From: Providencia zhijiangensis | Lineage (GTDB): Bacteria > Pseudomonadota > Gammaproteobacteria > Enterobacterales > Enterobacteriaceae | Direction: 5' to 3' | DNA length: 64,000 nucleotides | Assembly: GCF_030315915.2 (NCBI RefSeq) | Contig: NZ_CP135990.1 | Coordinates: 2,108,001 to 2,172,000, forward strand | In this document: one piece after another, positions 28,148 through 38,954 of the stretch | How the letters are laid out: every line of letters begins with the position of its first letter | Numbering within the stretch: position 1 is the first letter of the stretch | Made by a program: the position numbers and the translations under genes | The notes under the pieces: generated by a model | Databases searched by the model: none | Told to the model about the DNA's origin: nothing | What the model saw: only the letters and a program-made list of their open reading frames with translations

Positions 28148-28225
28148 TGGTTCAAAACGAAACGGGATGAATTAATATAACTTTCAACAGGTTTTAGCGA
28201 TAAAATAGCGCTTATTTTGTAGCCG

Positions 28226-28258
28226 GTTTTGCAGAATAGTTTTGCAGGGGTTTTGCAG
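28226..28258. repeat. Three direct repeats GTTTTGCAG
   Basis: Copies start at 28226, 28239 and 28250 (spacing 13 and 11). They lie between the two minus-strand terminators after icd. Each is only 9 bp, so a protein-binding role is possible but not shown. Confidence 0.6.
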
Positions 28259-28280
28259 AAGAATTTTTTTAGACAAAATA

Positions 28281-28303
28281 AAACGGGAGCTTTTAGGCTC
28301 CCG
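28281..28303 (-). terminator. Intrinsic terminator of icd
   Basis: Arms AACGGGAGC and GCTCCCGTT with a short loop, then a T-rich run on the minus strand, 25 bases after the icd stop. Confidence 0.9.
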
Positions 28304-28327
28304 TTATTATTCACACTATGCAATAAA

Positions 28328-29581
28328 TTACATGTGTTTAATGATTGCGTCGCCGAATTCGCTACATTTCAGTAGCTTAGCGCCTTCTAATTGACGTTCG
28401 AAATCGTAAGTTACAGTCTTAGCCGCGATTGCGCCTTCCATACCTTTAACGATTAAGTCTGCCGCTTCAACCCAACCCATGTGGCGCAGCATCATTTCTG
28501 CGGACAGAATGATAGAGCCTGGGTTTACTTTATCTTGGCCTGCATATTTTGGTGCAGTCCCATGAGTTGCTTCGAACAGCGCACATTCAGAACCGATGTT
28601 TGCACCCGGTGCAATACCAATACCACCAACTTGTGCAGCTAATGCGTCAGAAATATAGTCACCATTTAGGTTCATACACGCGATAACATCATACTCTGCT
28701 GGACGCAGCAGGATTTGTTGTAAGAATGCATCCGCGATAACGTCTTTAACAATGATATCTTTGCCAGTTTTTGGATTCTTGATTTTAACCCATGGACCGC
28801 CATCGATTAATTCACCACCGAATTCTTCTTGTGCTAATTGGTAACCCCAATCTTTAAATGCACCTTCAGTGAATTTCATAATGTTGCCTTTATGAACTAA
28901 AGTCACTGAATCACGGTTATTATCGATCGCATACTCAATTGCCGCGCGAACTAAACGTTTTGTGCCTTCTTCAGAACATGGCTTGATACCAATACCGCAA
29001 TCTTGTGGGAAACGAATTTTCGTCACGCCCATTTCATTTTGCAGGAAGTTGATCACTTTGTCTGCTTCTGCGCTGCCCGCTTTCCACTCAATACCTGCAT
29101 AGATATCTTCTGAGTTTTCACGGAAGATCACCATATCAGTGAGTTCAGGCTGTTTAACTGGGCTTGGTGTCCCTTTGTAGTAACGTACTGGTCGTAGGCA
29201 GATGTATAAATCAAGCTGTTGACGAAGTGCAACGTTGAGGGAACGAATGCCGCCACCAACTGGAGTGGTTAATGGGCCTTTAATAGAAACGCGGTAATCG
29301 CGGATTAAATCGAGGGTTTCTTGCGGTAACCAAACATCTTTGCCATATAACTGAGTGGATTTTTCGCCCGTATAAATTTCCATCCAAGAAATTTTACGCT
29401 CACCGTTATAGGCTTTTTTAACTGCAGCATCGACAACTTTTAACATTGCTGGAGTGACATCAACCCCAATACCGTCACCTTCAATGAAAGGGATAATTGG
29501 GTTGTTCGGAACGTGTAATTTGCCTTTTGAATCAATGGTAATTTTAGCGCCTTCTGCCGGAACTACTACTTTGCTATCCAT
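28328..29581 (-). CDS. icd: Icd, NADP-dependent isocitrate dehydrogenase
   Basis: A 417-residue enzyme (E. coli 416) converting isocitrate to 2-oxoglutarate, CO2 and NADPH in the TCA cycle. Visible landmarks: [15 protein letters not shown], the substrate loop with the regulatory serine in [13 protein letters not shown], and the metal/NADP region [27 protein letters not shown]. The frame is open 19 codons upstream, but the ATG at 29581 has GGAG 6 bases before it and gives the family N-terminus [11 protein letters not shown]. It is monocistronic; the 3' end of icd is a phage attachment site in E. coli, but no integrase is present here. Confidence 0.98.
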   Translation of the reverse strand: MDSKVVVPAEGAKITIDSKGKLHVPNNPIIPFIEGDGIGVDVTPAMLKVVDAAVKKAYNGERKISWMEIYTGEKSTQLYGKDVWLPQETLDLIRDYRVSIKGPLTTPVGGGIRSLNVALRQQLDLYICLRPVRYYKGTPSPVKQPELTDMVIFRENSEDIYAGIEWKAGSAEADKVINFLQNEMGVTKIRFPQDCGIGIKPCSEEGTKRLVRAAIEYAIDNNRDSVTLVHKGNIMKFTEGAFKDWGYQLAQEEFGGELIDGGPWVKIKNPKTGKDIIVKDVIADAFLQQILLRPAEYDVIACMNLNGDYISDALAAQVGGIGIAPGANIGSECALFEATHGTAPKYAGQDKVNPGSIILSAEMMLRHMGWVEAADLIVKGMEGAIAAKTVTYDFERQLEGAKLLKCSEFGDAIIKHM

Positions 29582-30126
29582 TAACCTCTCCTTCACTTGC
29601 GTATTTTGCTTGTTAATTTTTTGTAAGAGACCTGTCAATACTACTGCAATCTGCGTCGAACGCCAATGATTACTAAGCTAAGCTTTTATGCAGATCGCAT
29701 TTAACGCATTATCTTCGTGTCCAAACACTCAATGAAATCAAAACAACTTCAATTAAATCATAATATTAAAACAAACATCAATACTCTAAAAAGTCAAATG
29801 CTAAGCTAAATAACCACCTAAATACTGAACGGCTTTATTCCATAGCTTATCTAAAATACTCTACCCAAACATTCGTACTGCTCACAGAAATTAATATATT
29901 GTCATATTATCTTTATGATTTAATAGATTTAATTAAATTATTCGTACTTAATGGTTTTAATGCACACAAACCAAAATCGCATTGATTTTAAATAATTTTA
30001 AATTATTGCCAATTTGATTGAATTCTATTTAAATAAATAATGAAACACCGTAATAGATTAAGAAAGATAAACTTTTATTTATTAAAAATATAATTATTAA
30101 TTCAAGATAATATAAAAGGTGAATAT
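29582..30126. other. 545-base divergent intergenic region icd / haem-oxygenase-like gene
   Basis: Strongly AT-rich. It must contain the icd promoter and the promoter of the gene at 30127. I found no convincing operator, hairpin or small gene. Confidence 0.5.
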
Positions 30127-30780
30127 ATGGAAAAGTTATCGGACTTAATCAATCTCAAGCAAAAAATCTTCTTACAGCATCCTTTTTTTCACAATCCTAT
30201 TGATCCATCGTTACCCATCAAGGAGTCACTGGCATTTTTACCTAAAATAGCTTTTTTTATTTTGGCGTTTGGGGATATTAATAAATACATTCTTCCCTTT
30301 GAAAATCCTCAAGATGATTTAGAAATTGCGGTGAATAATCATGCGTTAGAAGATTCCGATCATTGGTATTGGTATATCGATGATCTCCGCACATTGCGTA
30401 TGAATGAGCCACAACTTATTACGGATACCTTGGTATGGTTATGGTCGCCACAAATGGAAGCTAACCGTAAGCTTGTTTATGAATTAATCAGCGCCATTGT
30501 CAATCAACCGGCTAAAATTCGCTTAGCTGTCATTGAAAGTATGGAAGCAACAGGGCGTACATTCTTCACTTACGTCAATCAAATCGCTAAATTATCGCCA
30601 ATACCACTGAAATATTGCGGTGAGATTCATTTGGCTCACGAATCCGGTCATGCCATGGGCAGTGATGCAGAATTAATTGATACCATTAATTATACAGATG
30701 AAGAACACGCTCTTTGTGTGCATTCGATAGAACGAATATTTATCGCTTTTTCTCATTTTATCGATGAAATAAATCAATAA
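30127..30780 (+). CDS. Haem-oxygenase-fold (TenA/PqqC/CADD-like) candidate, function unknown
   Basis: A 217-residue all-alpha protein. Polar residues are spaced as in haem-oxygenase-like diiron enzymes: His72-x2-Glu75-Asp76-x2-His79 (NHALEDSDHW), Glu137/Glu140 (IESMEATG), Glu166, His168, His171, Glu172, His175 (GEIHLAHESGH) and His194/His199 (EHALCVHS). Such proteins can be oxygenases that cleave C-C bonds or thiaminase-like enzymes. The family placement is by residue pattern only. AAGGTG precedes the ATG by 5 bases. It stands alone before rluE in a position I do not know in E. coli. Confidence 0.6.
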   Translation: MEKLSDLINLKQKIFLQHPFFHNPIDPSLPIKESLAFLPKIAFFILAFGDINKYILPFENPQDDLEIAVNNHALEDSDHWYWYIDDLRTLRMNEPQLITDTLVWLWSPQMEANRKLVYELISAIVNQPAKIRLAVIESMEATGRTFFTYVNQIAKLSPIPLKYCGEIHLAHESGHAMGSDAELIDTINYTDEEHALCVHSIERIFIAFSHFIDEINQ

Positions 30781-30806
30781 GCTATAAATCAATAACACCA
30801 TAAATC

Positions 30807-30845
30807 AAGGGAGAGCTGCCTGCTGATTCCTCATATCTCTCCCTT
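30807..30845 (+). terminator. Hairpin after the haem-oxygenase-like gene
   Basis: Arms AAGGGAGAG and CTCTCCCTT (9 bp, perfect) with a 21-base loop, 27 bases after the stop. The tail is A-rich rather than T-rich, so strength is doubtful. Confidence 0.45.
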
Positions 30846-30928
30846 AAATAACCAACCAAGACAGCCTTACTTTATCGCCAAAATATCGTTATTCTATTGC
30901 GCATTACATAAATGACTTTCAATAAATA

Positions 30929-31582
30929 ATGATGAACGCACCTAACCGTAACCGCACCAAGCACACATCCTCACCGTCAAAGCCACGTCGTTCATTGGCA
31001 ACGAATTCATCTTCTCGCGTGGCACGCCCAACCCAGCCACGTAAAGTGATTATTTTCAATAAGCCATTTGATGTACTACCGCAATTTACAGATGAGCAAG
31101 GACGGGAAACGTTAAAAAACTATATTCCCATCTCTGGTGTTTATGCCGCTGGACGTTTAGATAGAGATAGTGAAGGTCTGTTAGTCCTCACCAATGATGG
31201 TAAATTACAAGCTCAGCTTACCCAGCCGCAGAAAAAAACAGGAAAAATCTACTATGCTCAAGTAGAAGGCATTCCCGATGAAAGCGCGCTCGCAAAATTT
31301 CGTCAAGGATTAACCCTAAATGACGGACCCACCCTACCCGCAGGCATCGAATTAGTCAGTGAGCCAGAATGGTTATGGGCGCGAGTTCCACCGATCCGTG
31401 AGCGGAAGAACATTCCTACTTCTTGGTTGAAGATCACGCTTTATGAAGGAAGAAATCGACAAGTTCGTCGGATGACTGCCAATATTGGTTTTCCCACATT
31501 GCGATTAATACGCTACGCCATGGGGAATTTTACGCTCGATAACTTATCTTCCGGCGAATGGAAGGAGGTCACTGTTGTTTAA
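30929..31582 (+). CDS. rluE: RluE, 23S rRNA pseudouridine(2457) synthase
   Basis: A 217-residue pseudouridine synthase, the E. coli RluE length. The catalytic Asp is in [19 protein letters not shown], and the RsuA/RluE-family motifs [14 protein letters not shown] and [13 protein letters not shown] follow. A basic, Ser/Thr-rich N-terminal tail of about 35 residues precedes the domain. The start is one of two adjacent ATGs; the ribosome-binding site is weak. It overlaps nudJ by 8 bases, forming the rluE-nudJ-mnmA-hflD-purB cluster known from E. coli. Confidence 0.95.
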   Translation: MMNAPNRNRTKHTSSPSKPRRSLATNSSSRVARPTQPRKVIIFNKPFDVLPQFTDEQGRETLKNYIPISGVYAAGRLDRDSEGLLVLTNDGKLQAQLTQPQKKTGKIYYAQVEGIPDESALAKFRQGLTLNDGPTLPAGIELVSEPEWLWARVPPIRERKNIPTSWLKITLYEGRNRQVRRMTANIGFPTLRLIRYAMGNFTLDNLSSGEWKEVTVV

Positions 31583-32024
31583 ACCCAATGTTACCGTTGC
31601 CACCATTGTCCATGCCCAAGGGCGTTTTTTAGTGGTCGAAGAGTGGATTAATAACAAACCCACATGGAATCAACCCGCAGGACACCTTGAAGCCGATGAA
31701 ACATTAGTACAAGCTGCCGTTCGTGAACTGTATGAAGAGACTGGCATTATTGGTGAGCCTCAGACATTAATTAAAATTCATCAATGGATAGCCCCCGATA
31801 AAACCCAATTTATTCGTGTCTTATTCGCCCTTGAACTGGATGCTCCATGTGAAACTCATCCTCACGATGATGATATCAGTGCTTGTCATTGGGTTAGCGC
31901 AGAAGAAATTCTGACTAGCCAATGCCTTCGATCCCCTTTAGTTGCCCAAAGTATCCGCTGCTACCAAGAAGGTACTCGCTATCCTTTAAGCGTTTTAGCC
32001 GCCTTCGGTGATCATTACGAGTAA
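31575..32024 (+). CDS. nudJ: NudJ, Nudix phosphatase
   Basis: A 149-residue Nudix hydrolase. The Nudix box is complete: [23 protein letters not shown]. It starts [22 protein letters not shown] and continues [11 protein letters not shown] as in E. coli NudJ, which hydrolyses thiamine pyrimidine and nucleoside pyrophosphates. The start is TTG, with AAGGAGG ideally placed 6 bases before it and no competing ATG; this initiation lies inside the end of rluE, so translation is coupled. Confidence 0.94.
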   Translation: MFKPNVTVATIVHAQGRFLVVEEWINNKPTWNQPAGHLEADETLVQAAVRELYEETGIIGEPQTLIKIHQWIAPDKTQFIRVLFALELDAPCETHPHDDDISACHWVSAEEILTSQCLRSPLVAQSIRCYQEGTRYPLSVLAAFGDHYE

Positions 32025-32107
32025 CATTATTCTCCTAACGCTGGTGCAACAAGGGGGCAACGTGCTAAAGTATGGGGCTTGATTTTTCCGCATTGAGACT
32101 ATTTCCC

Positions 32108-33229
32108 ATGTCAAATAACAGTACCAAATCAGATAACAGCCAAATTAAGGTCATCGTCGGTATGTCCGGTGGTGTTGATTCATCCGTTTCCGCTTACCTG
32201 CTCAAGCAGCAAGGGTATCAGGTGGTCGGTCTGTTTATGAAGAACTGGGAAGAAGACGATAACGAAGAATACTGCACCGCAGCGACTGACCTTGCAGATG
32301 CGCAAGCGGTATGCGACAAACTCGGTATCGAACTGCGCACCATCAACTTTGCCGCTGAATATTGGGACAATGTATTCGAACACTTTTTAGAAGAATACAA
32401 AGCGGGTCGCACCCCAAACCCGGATATTCTGTGTAACAAAGAGATCAAATTTAAAGCCTTCTTAGAGTTTGCCGCCGAAGATCTAGGCGCAGACTATATC
32501 GCAACGGGTCACTATGTTCGTCGCCGTGATGTTGACGGCAAAAGCCAGCTACTACGCGGCTTAGATAACAACAAAGACCAAAGCTACTTCTTGTATACCC
32601 TAAGCCATGAACAAGTGGCAAAAAGCTTATTCCCTGTGGGTGAATTAGAAAAACCAGAAGTACGCCGCATCGCCGAAGAAATTGGTTTAGTGACTGCGAA
32701 GAAAAAAGACTCTACCGGAATCTGCTTTATCGGTGAGCGTAAATTCCGAGACTTCCTTGGTCGCTACCTCCCTGCTCAACCGGGTCCAATCGTTACCGTT
32801 GACGGTGAAACCATTGGCCAGCACGAAGGCTTGATGTACCACACATTAGGTCAACGTAAAGGGTTAGGCATTGGCGGCACCAAAGACGGTTCTGAAGAGC
32901 CATGGTATGTGGTGGATAAAGACGTTGAAAACAATCTATTAATTGTGGCACAAGGCCATGAACATCCACGTTTAATGTCGACTGGCTTAATTGCTCAGCA
33001 ATTAGATTGGGTCGATAGACAAACGCTAACGGAGCCATTGCGCTGCGTGGTGAAAACCCGTTACCGTCAAGCGGATATCCCTTGTACAATCACCCCATTG
33101 AGTGCCGAGAAAATCCAAGTCACTTTCGATTATCCGGTTGCGGCTGTTACTCCGGGACAATCTGCGGTATTTTATATCGACGAAGTCTGCCTCGGTGGCG
33201 GCGTTATTGAAGCCCGTATTCAGGAGTAA
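32108..33229 (+). CDS. mnmA: MnmA, tRNA-specific 2-thiouridylase
   Basis: A 373-residue enzyme that adds sulfur to U34 of Lys, Glu and Gln tRNAs. The PP-loop is [18 protein letters not shown]; the catalytic cysteines are in [12 protein letters not shown] and [11 protein letters not shown] start at the ATG at 32108, which gives the family N-terminus (a frame 12 codons longer exists but begins with an alternative codon in non-conserved sequence). The ribosome-binding site is weak. hflD begins 2 bases after the stop. Confidence 0.97.
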   Translation: MSNNSTKSDNSQIKVIVGMSGGVDSSVSAYLLKQQGYQVVGLFMKNWEEDDNEEYCTAATDLADAQAVCDKLGIELRTINFAAEYWDNVFEHFLEEYKAGRTPNPDILCNKEIKFKAFLEFAAEDLGADYIATGHYVRRRDVDGKSQLLRGLDNNKDQSYFLYTLSHEQVAKSLFPVGELEKPEVRRIAEEIGLVTAKKKDSTGICFIGERKFRDFLGRYLPAQPGPIVTVDGETIGQHEGLMYHTLGQRKGLGIGGTKDGSEEPWYVVDKDVENNLLIVAQGHEHPRLMSTGLIAQQLDWVDRQTLTEPLRCVVKTRYRQADIPCTITPLSAEKIQVTFDYPVAAVTPGQSAVFYIDEVCLGGGVIEARIQE

Positions 33230-33231
33230 AT

Positions 33232-35246
<2,015 letters not shown>

Positions 35247-35263
35247 TCAATAGTTATTAAAAT

Positions 35264-35291
35264 AGGCGGCATTCGTGTCGCCTGTTTTTTT
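35264..35291 (+). terminator. Terminator of purB
   Basis: AGGCG / CGCCT stem with a 10-base loop, followed by seven Ts starting at 35285. Confidence 0.82.
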
Positions 35292-35330
35292 CCTTTCCAA
35301 AAAATCTCAGATTCGACTATTTTTCCGATC

Positions 35331-35347
35331 TGTTTGACTTATATTTA
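35331..35347 (+). promoter_or_regulatory. PhoP box of the phoPQ promoter
   Basis: TGTTTG-ACTTA-TATTTA: two hexamers each one base from TGTTTA with the correct 5-base spacer, 89 bases before the phoP ATG. A TAAGAT follows at 35350. It matches the known positive autoregulation of phoPQ in enterobacteria. Confidence 0.7.
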
Positions 35348-35435
35348 GTTAAGATCTTGTTCCCTATCCCATCTCTTTCTACCATACTCATTATAATATT
35401 CTCATTTGCATGCTTTCTTTATGTGAGGTTCTCAG

Positions 35436-36110
35436 ATGCGCATTCTTATCGTCGAAGATAACGCCCTACTTCGTCACCATTTAACCGTTCAACTCAAAGA
35501 ATTAGGTCATCAGGTAGATTCTGCTGAAGATGCAAAAGAAGCGGATTATTTTCTGAATGAAAGCCATCCCGATATTGCAGTCGTGGACTTAGGTCTTCCA
35601 GATGAAGATGGGCTTTCTATGATCAAACGCTGGCGCAGTAACCATGTCAGCATTCCGCTCCTCGTCCTAACTGCACGAGAAAGCTGGCAAGAAAAGGTTC
35701 AAGCTCTCAATAGTGGCGCTGATGACTATGTCACCAAACCTTTTCAACTAGAAGAGCTGGTCGCACGGATGCAAGCATTGATGCGCCGTAACAGTGGATT
35801 AGCCTCCCAAGTGCTTGAACTTGAAAACTTTGTTATTGACCTTTCCCGTAAAGAATTCACCGTTAATGGTGAGTCGGTCAAACTCACTGCATTTGAATAC
35901 ACGATTATTGAAACCTTGCTGCGCAATAATGGAAAAGTGGTCAGTAAAGACTCCCTTATGCGCCAACTCTATCCAGACGCAGAATTACGCGAAAGCCACA
36001 CCATCGATGTGCTTATGGGCCGTTTACGTAAAAAAATCCAACAGTTCCATGCCCAAGAAGTGATTGTGACTGTTCGAGGTCAAGGCTACCGTTTCGATGT
36101 GAACAGCTAA
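35436..36110 (+). CDS. phoP: PhoP, response regulator of the PhoPQ system
   Basis: A 224-residue OmpR-family regulator (E. coli 223). The receiver domain has acidic VEDN near residue 7 and phospho-acceptor Asp51 in [12 protein letters not shown], with Lys in VTKPF. The winged helix ends [15 protein letters not shown] and [10 protein letters not shown]. PhoP activates genes for Mg2+ uptake and lipid A modification such as pagP. GAGG lies 7 bases before the ATG; phoQ starts one base after the stop. Confidence 0.98.
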   Translation: MRILIVEDNALLRHHLTVQLKELGHQVDSAEDAKEADYFLNESHPDIAVVDLGLPDEDGLSMIKRWRSNHVSIPLLVLTARESWQEKVQALNSGADDYVTKPFQLEELVARMQALMRRNSGLASQVLELENFVIDLSRKEFTVNGESVKLTAFEYTIIETLLRNNGKVVSKDSLMRQLYPDAELRESHTIDVLMGRLRKKIQQFHAQEVIVTVRGQGYRFDVNS

Positions 36111-36111
36111 T

Positions 36112-37569
36112 ATGAAACTGCGTAAATTTAGGTTCAAACCCATCTCTTTACAGGCGCGTTTTATTTGTGCGACATCAGCCGTCATTCTGGCGCTAACCCT
36201 CGCTTATGGGATTGTCGCTGTTGTGGGTTATTTAGTCAGTTTTGACCGAACCACCTACACCTTACTACGTAGCCAAAGTAACCTAATTTACAGCCTTGCT
36301 CAGTGGCAAGATAATAAAATTGATATTCGCGTTCCCCCAAACTTTACGTTGAACAACCCCTCGTTGATCATTATTTATGATAAGAATGGGCAAACCGTCT
36401 GGCGCCAACGTGAAGTCCCCAGCGTCGAGCGTCTTATTCAACTCGACTGGTTAAAAAAGAATGGGTTATACGAAATTGATACTGATTTTGATGAAACGCG
36501 TCAATTAATGAATAATAACCCAGACTACAGCCATCGACTCAATGATATTGATAATATCGATGAGCCATTAACGCACTCCGTTTCAGTTAACCAGTATTTA
36601 GAAACTGAAACCATGCCAGCACTGACGATTGTTGTTGTCGATACATTACCTCAAGACTTACAAAGCACGGGCGTTGTCTGGGACTGGTTTGGTTACGTGT
36701 TACTCGCCAACTTTATACTGGTGATCCCACTGTTATGGCTCGCAGCCTATTGGAGTGTGCGCCCCATTAAGTCACTGATTTCGCAAATTAGTAGCCTTGA
36801 AAAAGGGGAACGAGAAACGTTGGATGAAAACCCGCCAGCAGAGCTGCGAGGCCTAGTGCGAAATTTGAATATTTTGCTAAGCAACGAACGCAAACGCTAT
36901 AGCAAATACCGCACTACATTGTCCGATTTAACTCACAGCCTAAAAACGCCTTTGGCGGTGTTACAGTCCACATTGCGGCTCCTACGTTCCGGTAAGCAAA
37001 TGACCATCGAACAAGCAGAGCCTATCATGTTGGAACAGATAGGACGCATTTCTCAGCAAGTTGGCTACTATTTGCATCGCGCCTCGAACCAAGGGGATGA
37101 AAACCTGATGCTACGGGAAATTGCATCGGTGCCGTCTATCTTAGATAGCCTCTCTAGCGCACTGCATAAAGTGTATCTCAACAAAGGTGTCTCCATCACC
37201 GTCGATATCTCCCCTGAAATCACGTGGCTAGGTCAGCCTAATGATTTTATGGAAGTGATGGGCAATGTTATGGAAAACGCTTGTAAATATTGCCTTGAGT
37301 TTGTAGAAGTCACCGCGCTTGTTGATCATGATAGCCTAACCATTTTTGTGGATGACGATGGTCCTGGCGTTCCCGAAAGTAAACGCAGCATGATATTTAT
37401 GCGTGGGCAACGCGCTGATACCCTGCGACCGGGACAAGGTTTAGGGCTATCAATTGCGGTGGATATCATCGACCAATATGATGGCGAAATCACTATTTCG
37501 GATAGTCCACTTGGTGGTGCTCGCGTCGCCGTCACCTTTAGGCAGCAAGCGGTGATTGAAGATGCTTAG
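36112..37569 (+). CDS. phoQ: PhoQ, Mg2+/antimicrobial-peptide sensor kinase
   Basis: A 485-residue sensor kinase (E. coli 486). It has two membrane segments (about 17-42 and 190-213) around a periplasmic PAS-type domain, a HAMP linker, His275 in LTHSLKTPLAVL, the N box MENACKYCLEF and the G boxes DDDGPGVP and GQGLGLSIA. The acidic cluster of the E. coli sensor (near residues 148-154) is thinner here: NDIDNIDE at 144-151 has four acids with interruptions, so Mg2+ sensing may differ. It is translationally linked to phoP. Confidence 0.97.
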   Translation: MKLRKFRFKPISLQARFICATSAVILALTLAYGIVAVVGYLVSFDRTTYTLLRSQSNLIYSLAQWQDNKIDIRVPPNFTLNNPSLIIIYDKNGQTVWRQREVPSVERLIQLDWLKKNGLYEIDTDFDETRQLMNNNPDYSHRLNDIDNIDEPLTHSVSVNQYLETETMPALTIVVVDTLPQDLQSTGVVWDWFGYVLLANFILVIPLLWLAAYWSVRPIKSLISQISSLEKGERETLDENPPAELRGLVRNLNILLSNERKRYSKYRTTLSDLTHSLKTPLAVLQSTLRLLRSGKQMTIEQAEPIMLEQIGRISQQVGYYLHRASNQGDENLMLREIASVPSILDSLSSALHKVYLNKGVSITVDISPEITWLGQPNDFMEVMGNVMENACKYCLEFVEVTALVDHDSLTIFVDDDGPGVPESKRSMIFMRGQRADTLRPGQGLGLSIAVDIIDQYDGEITISDSPLGGARVAVTFRQQAVIEDA

Positions 37570-37724
37570 GCCTTGAATTGAGATAGCTAGGCATAAACGA
37601 AGATAATTCGTTCATCCGACAATGAAGATGGCTAATCTGTGAACTGACGCCCTCTAAGCCCTGTTTTACAATCCATTTCCGGTATACTATTTAGGAAGTT
37701 TTGTCATAACTAGGGAACAATAAG

Positions 37725-38849
37725 ATGGATTATAAACTGAATCTTGACTGGCAGAGTTTTCTGGACAGTCATTGGCAGAAACGACCTCTGCTTATCAAAC
37801 AGGGTTTTACGCGTTTTATTGATCCTATCTCGCCTGATGAACTCGCGGGATTAGCGATGGAAGATGAGGTTGATAGCCGTTTAGTCAGTCATCAAAACGG
37901 CCTCTGGCAAGTTGCCCACGGCCCATTCGAAAGCTACGATCATTTAGGTGAAGAAAACTGGTCAATCTTGGTTCAAGCGGTTGACCACTGGCACCACCCA
38001 AGTGCCCAACTGATGAAACCTTTCCGTGTCCTTTCTGATTGGCGTATGGACGATTTAATGATCTCCTACTCCGTTCCGGGTGGCGGTGTAGGCCCTCATC
38101 TCGACCAATATGATGTATTCATTATTCAAGGCGAAGGTCGTCGCCACTGGCGTGTTGGGGAAAAAATCCCAATGAAACAACACAGCCCACATCCTGACCT
38201 ACTGCAAGTACAGCCTTTTGACGCCATTATCGATGAAGAGATGGAACCCGGCGATATCCTGTATATCCCGCCTGGATTCCCACACGAAGGTTATGCGATT
38301 GAGCCATCACTGAATTATTCTGTCGGTTTCCGTGCACCCAATGCCCGTGAATTAATGAGCAGCTTTGCTGATCATTTAATCTCCAATGAGTTAGGTAGCT
38401 ACCGTTACAGCGACCCTGATCTTTCTTTCCGTGATAATCCGGCTGAAATTTTGCAAGGCGAACAAATTAAGTTGCGCGAAATGATGGAATCACTGATTCA
38501 TGATCCAGAGCTATTCCGTAAATGGTTAGGTGAATTCATTTCTCAATCACGTCACGAGCTGGATTTGGCACCGCCAGAGCCGCCTTATGAACAAGATGAT
38601 ATTTATAATTTATTGAAAGACCAGCAAGAAACCCTATATAAACTCAATGGGTTGCGCGCTCTTCGTGTTGGTGACCAATTCTTTGTTAATGGTGAGTCTT
38701 TAGAGACTAAATGCTATGAAGCCGCAGATAGCCTGTGCCGTTTCGATTCCGTCAACCATGCAAATCTTGGTGACGCGTTAGACGATGTCAATTTTATCGC
38801 CTTAATGACAGCATTGATTAATAGTGGATATTGGTATTTTGACGACTAA
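37725..38849 (+). CDS. roxA: RoxA (YcfD), ribosomal protein L16 arginine hydroxylase
   Basis: A 374-residue JmjC-type 2-oxoglutarate/Fe(II) oxygenase (E. coli 373). The metal triad is visible: HLD in GGGVGPHLDQYDVF and the distal His in PPGFPHEGYA, with a C-terminal winged-helix and acidic region. It hydroxylates an arginine of ribosomal protein L16, needing oxygen. AGGGA precedes the ATG by 8 bases. It stands after phoPQ as in E. coli and is convergent with pepT. Confidence 0.96.
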   Translation: MDYKLNLDWQSFLDSHWQKRPLLIKQGFTRFIDPISPDELAGLAMEDEVDSRLVSHQNGLWQVAHGPFESYDHLGEENWSILVQAVDHWHHPSAQLMKPFRVLSDWRMDDLMISYSVPGGGVGPHLDQYDVFIIQGEGRRHWRVGEKIPMKQHSPHPDLLQVQPFDAIIDEEMEPGDILYIPPGFPHEGYAIEPSLNYSVGFRAPNARELMSSFADHLISNELGSYRYSDPDLSFRDNPAEILQGEQIKLREMMESLIHDPELFRKWLGEFISQSRHELDLAPPEPPYEQDDIYNLLKDQQETLYKLNGLRALRVGDQFFVNGESLETKCYEAADSLCRFDSVNHANLGDALDDVNFIALMTALINSGYWYFDD

Positions 38850-38885
38850 TTATTCCTATAATTAACCGCCAACAAACAGCAAAAT

Positions 38886-38921
38886 GCCCCGAATGTCATC
38901 ACCTCACATCGGGGCCTTTTT
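38886..38921. terminator. Terminator between roxA and pepT
   Basis: GCCCCGA-TGT / ACA-TCGGGGC with one bulge, around a 9-base loop, then CTTTTT. It serves roxA and may stop pepT transcripts. Confidence 0.85.
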
Positions 38922-38954
38922 ATCACTAATTTTTATATTAAGAACGTATCAAAA

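Larger units (their letters stand above)
27858..28327. other. 470-base region between icd and the YnfC-like gene
   Basis: The left half is AT-rich promoter-type DNA for the YnfC-like gene. The right half, downstream of icd on the minus strand, holds two minus-strand terminators (28281-28303 and 28119-28147) about 130 bases apart and three direct GTTTTGCAG repeats between them. No protein gene is visible. Confidence 0.6.

Noticed and set aside
28226-28258. Repeats GTTTTGCAG as a possible CRISPR array
   Set aside because: Units are only 9 bp with 2-4 base gaps, there are three of them, and no cas genes are in the window.
27858-28327. Prophage attachment site at the 3' end of icd
   Set aside because: icd is a known phage integration target in E. 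coli, but no integrase, phage gene or duplicated icd end is found here.
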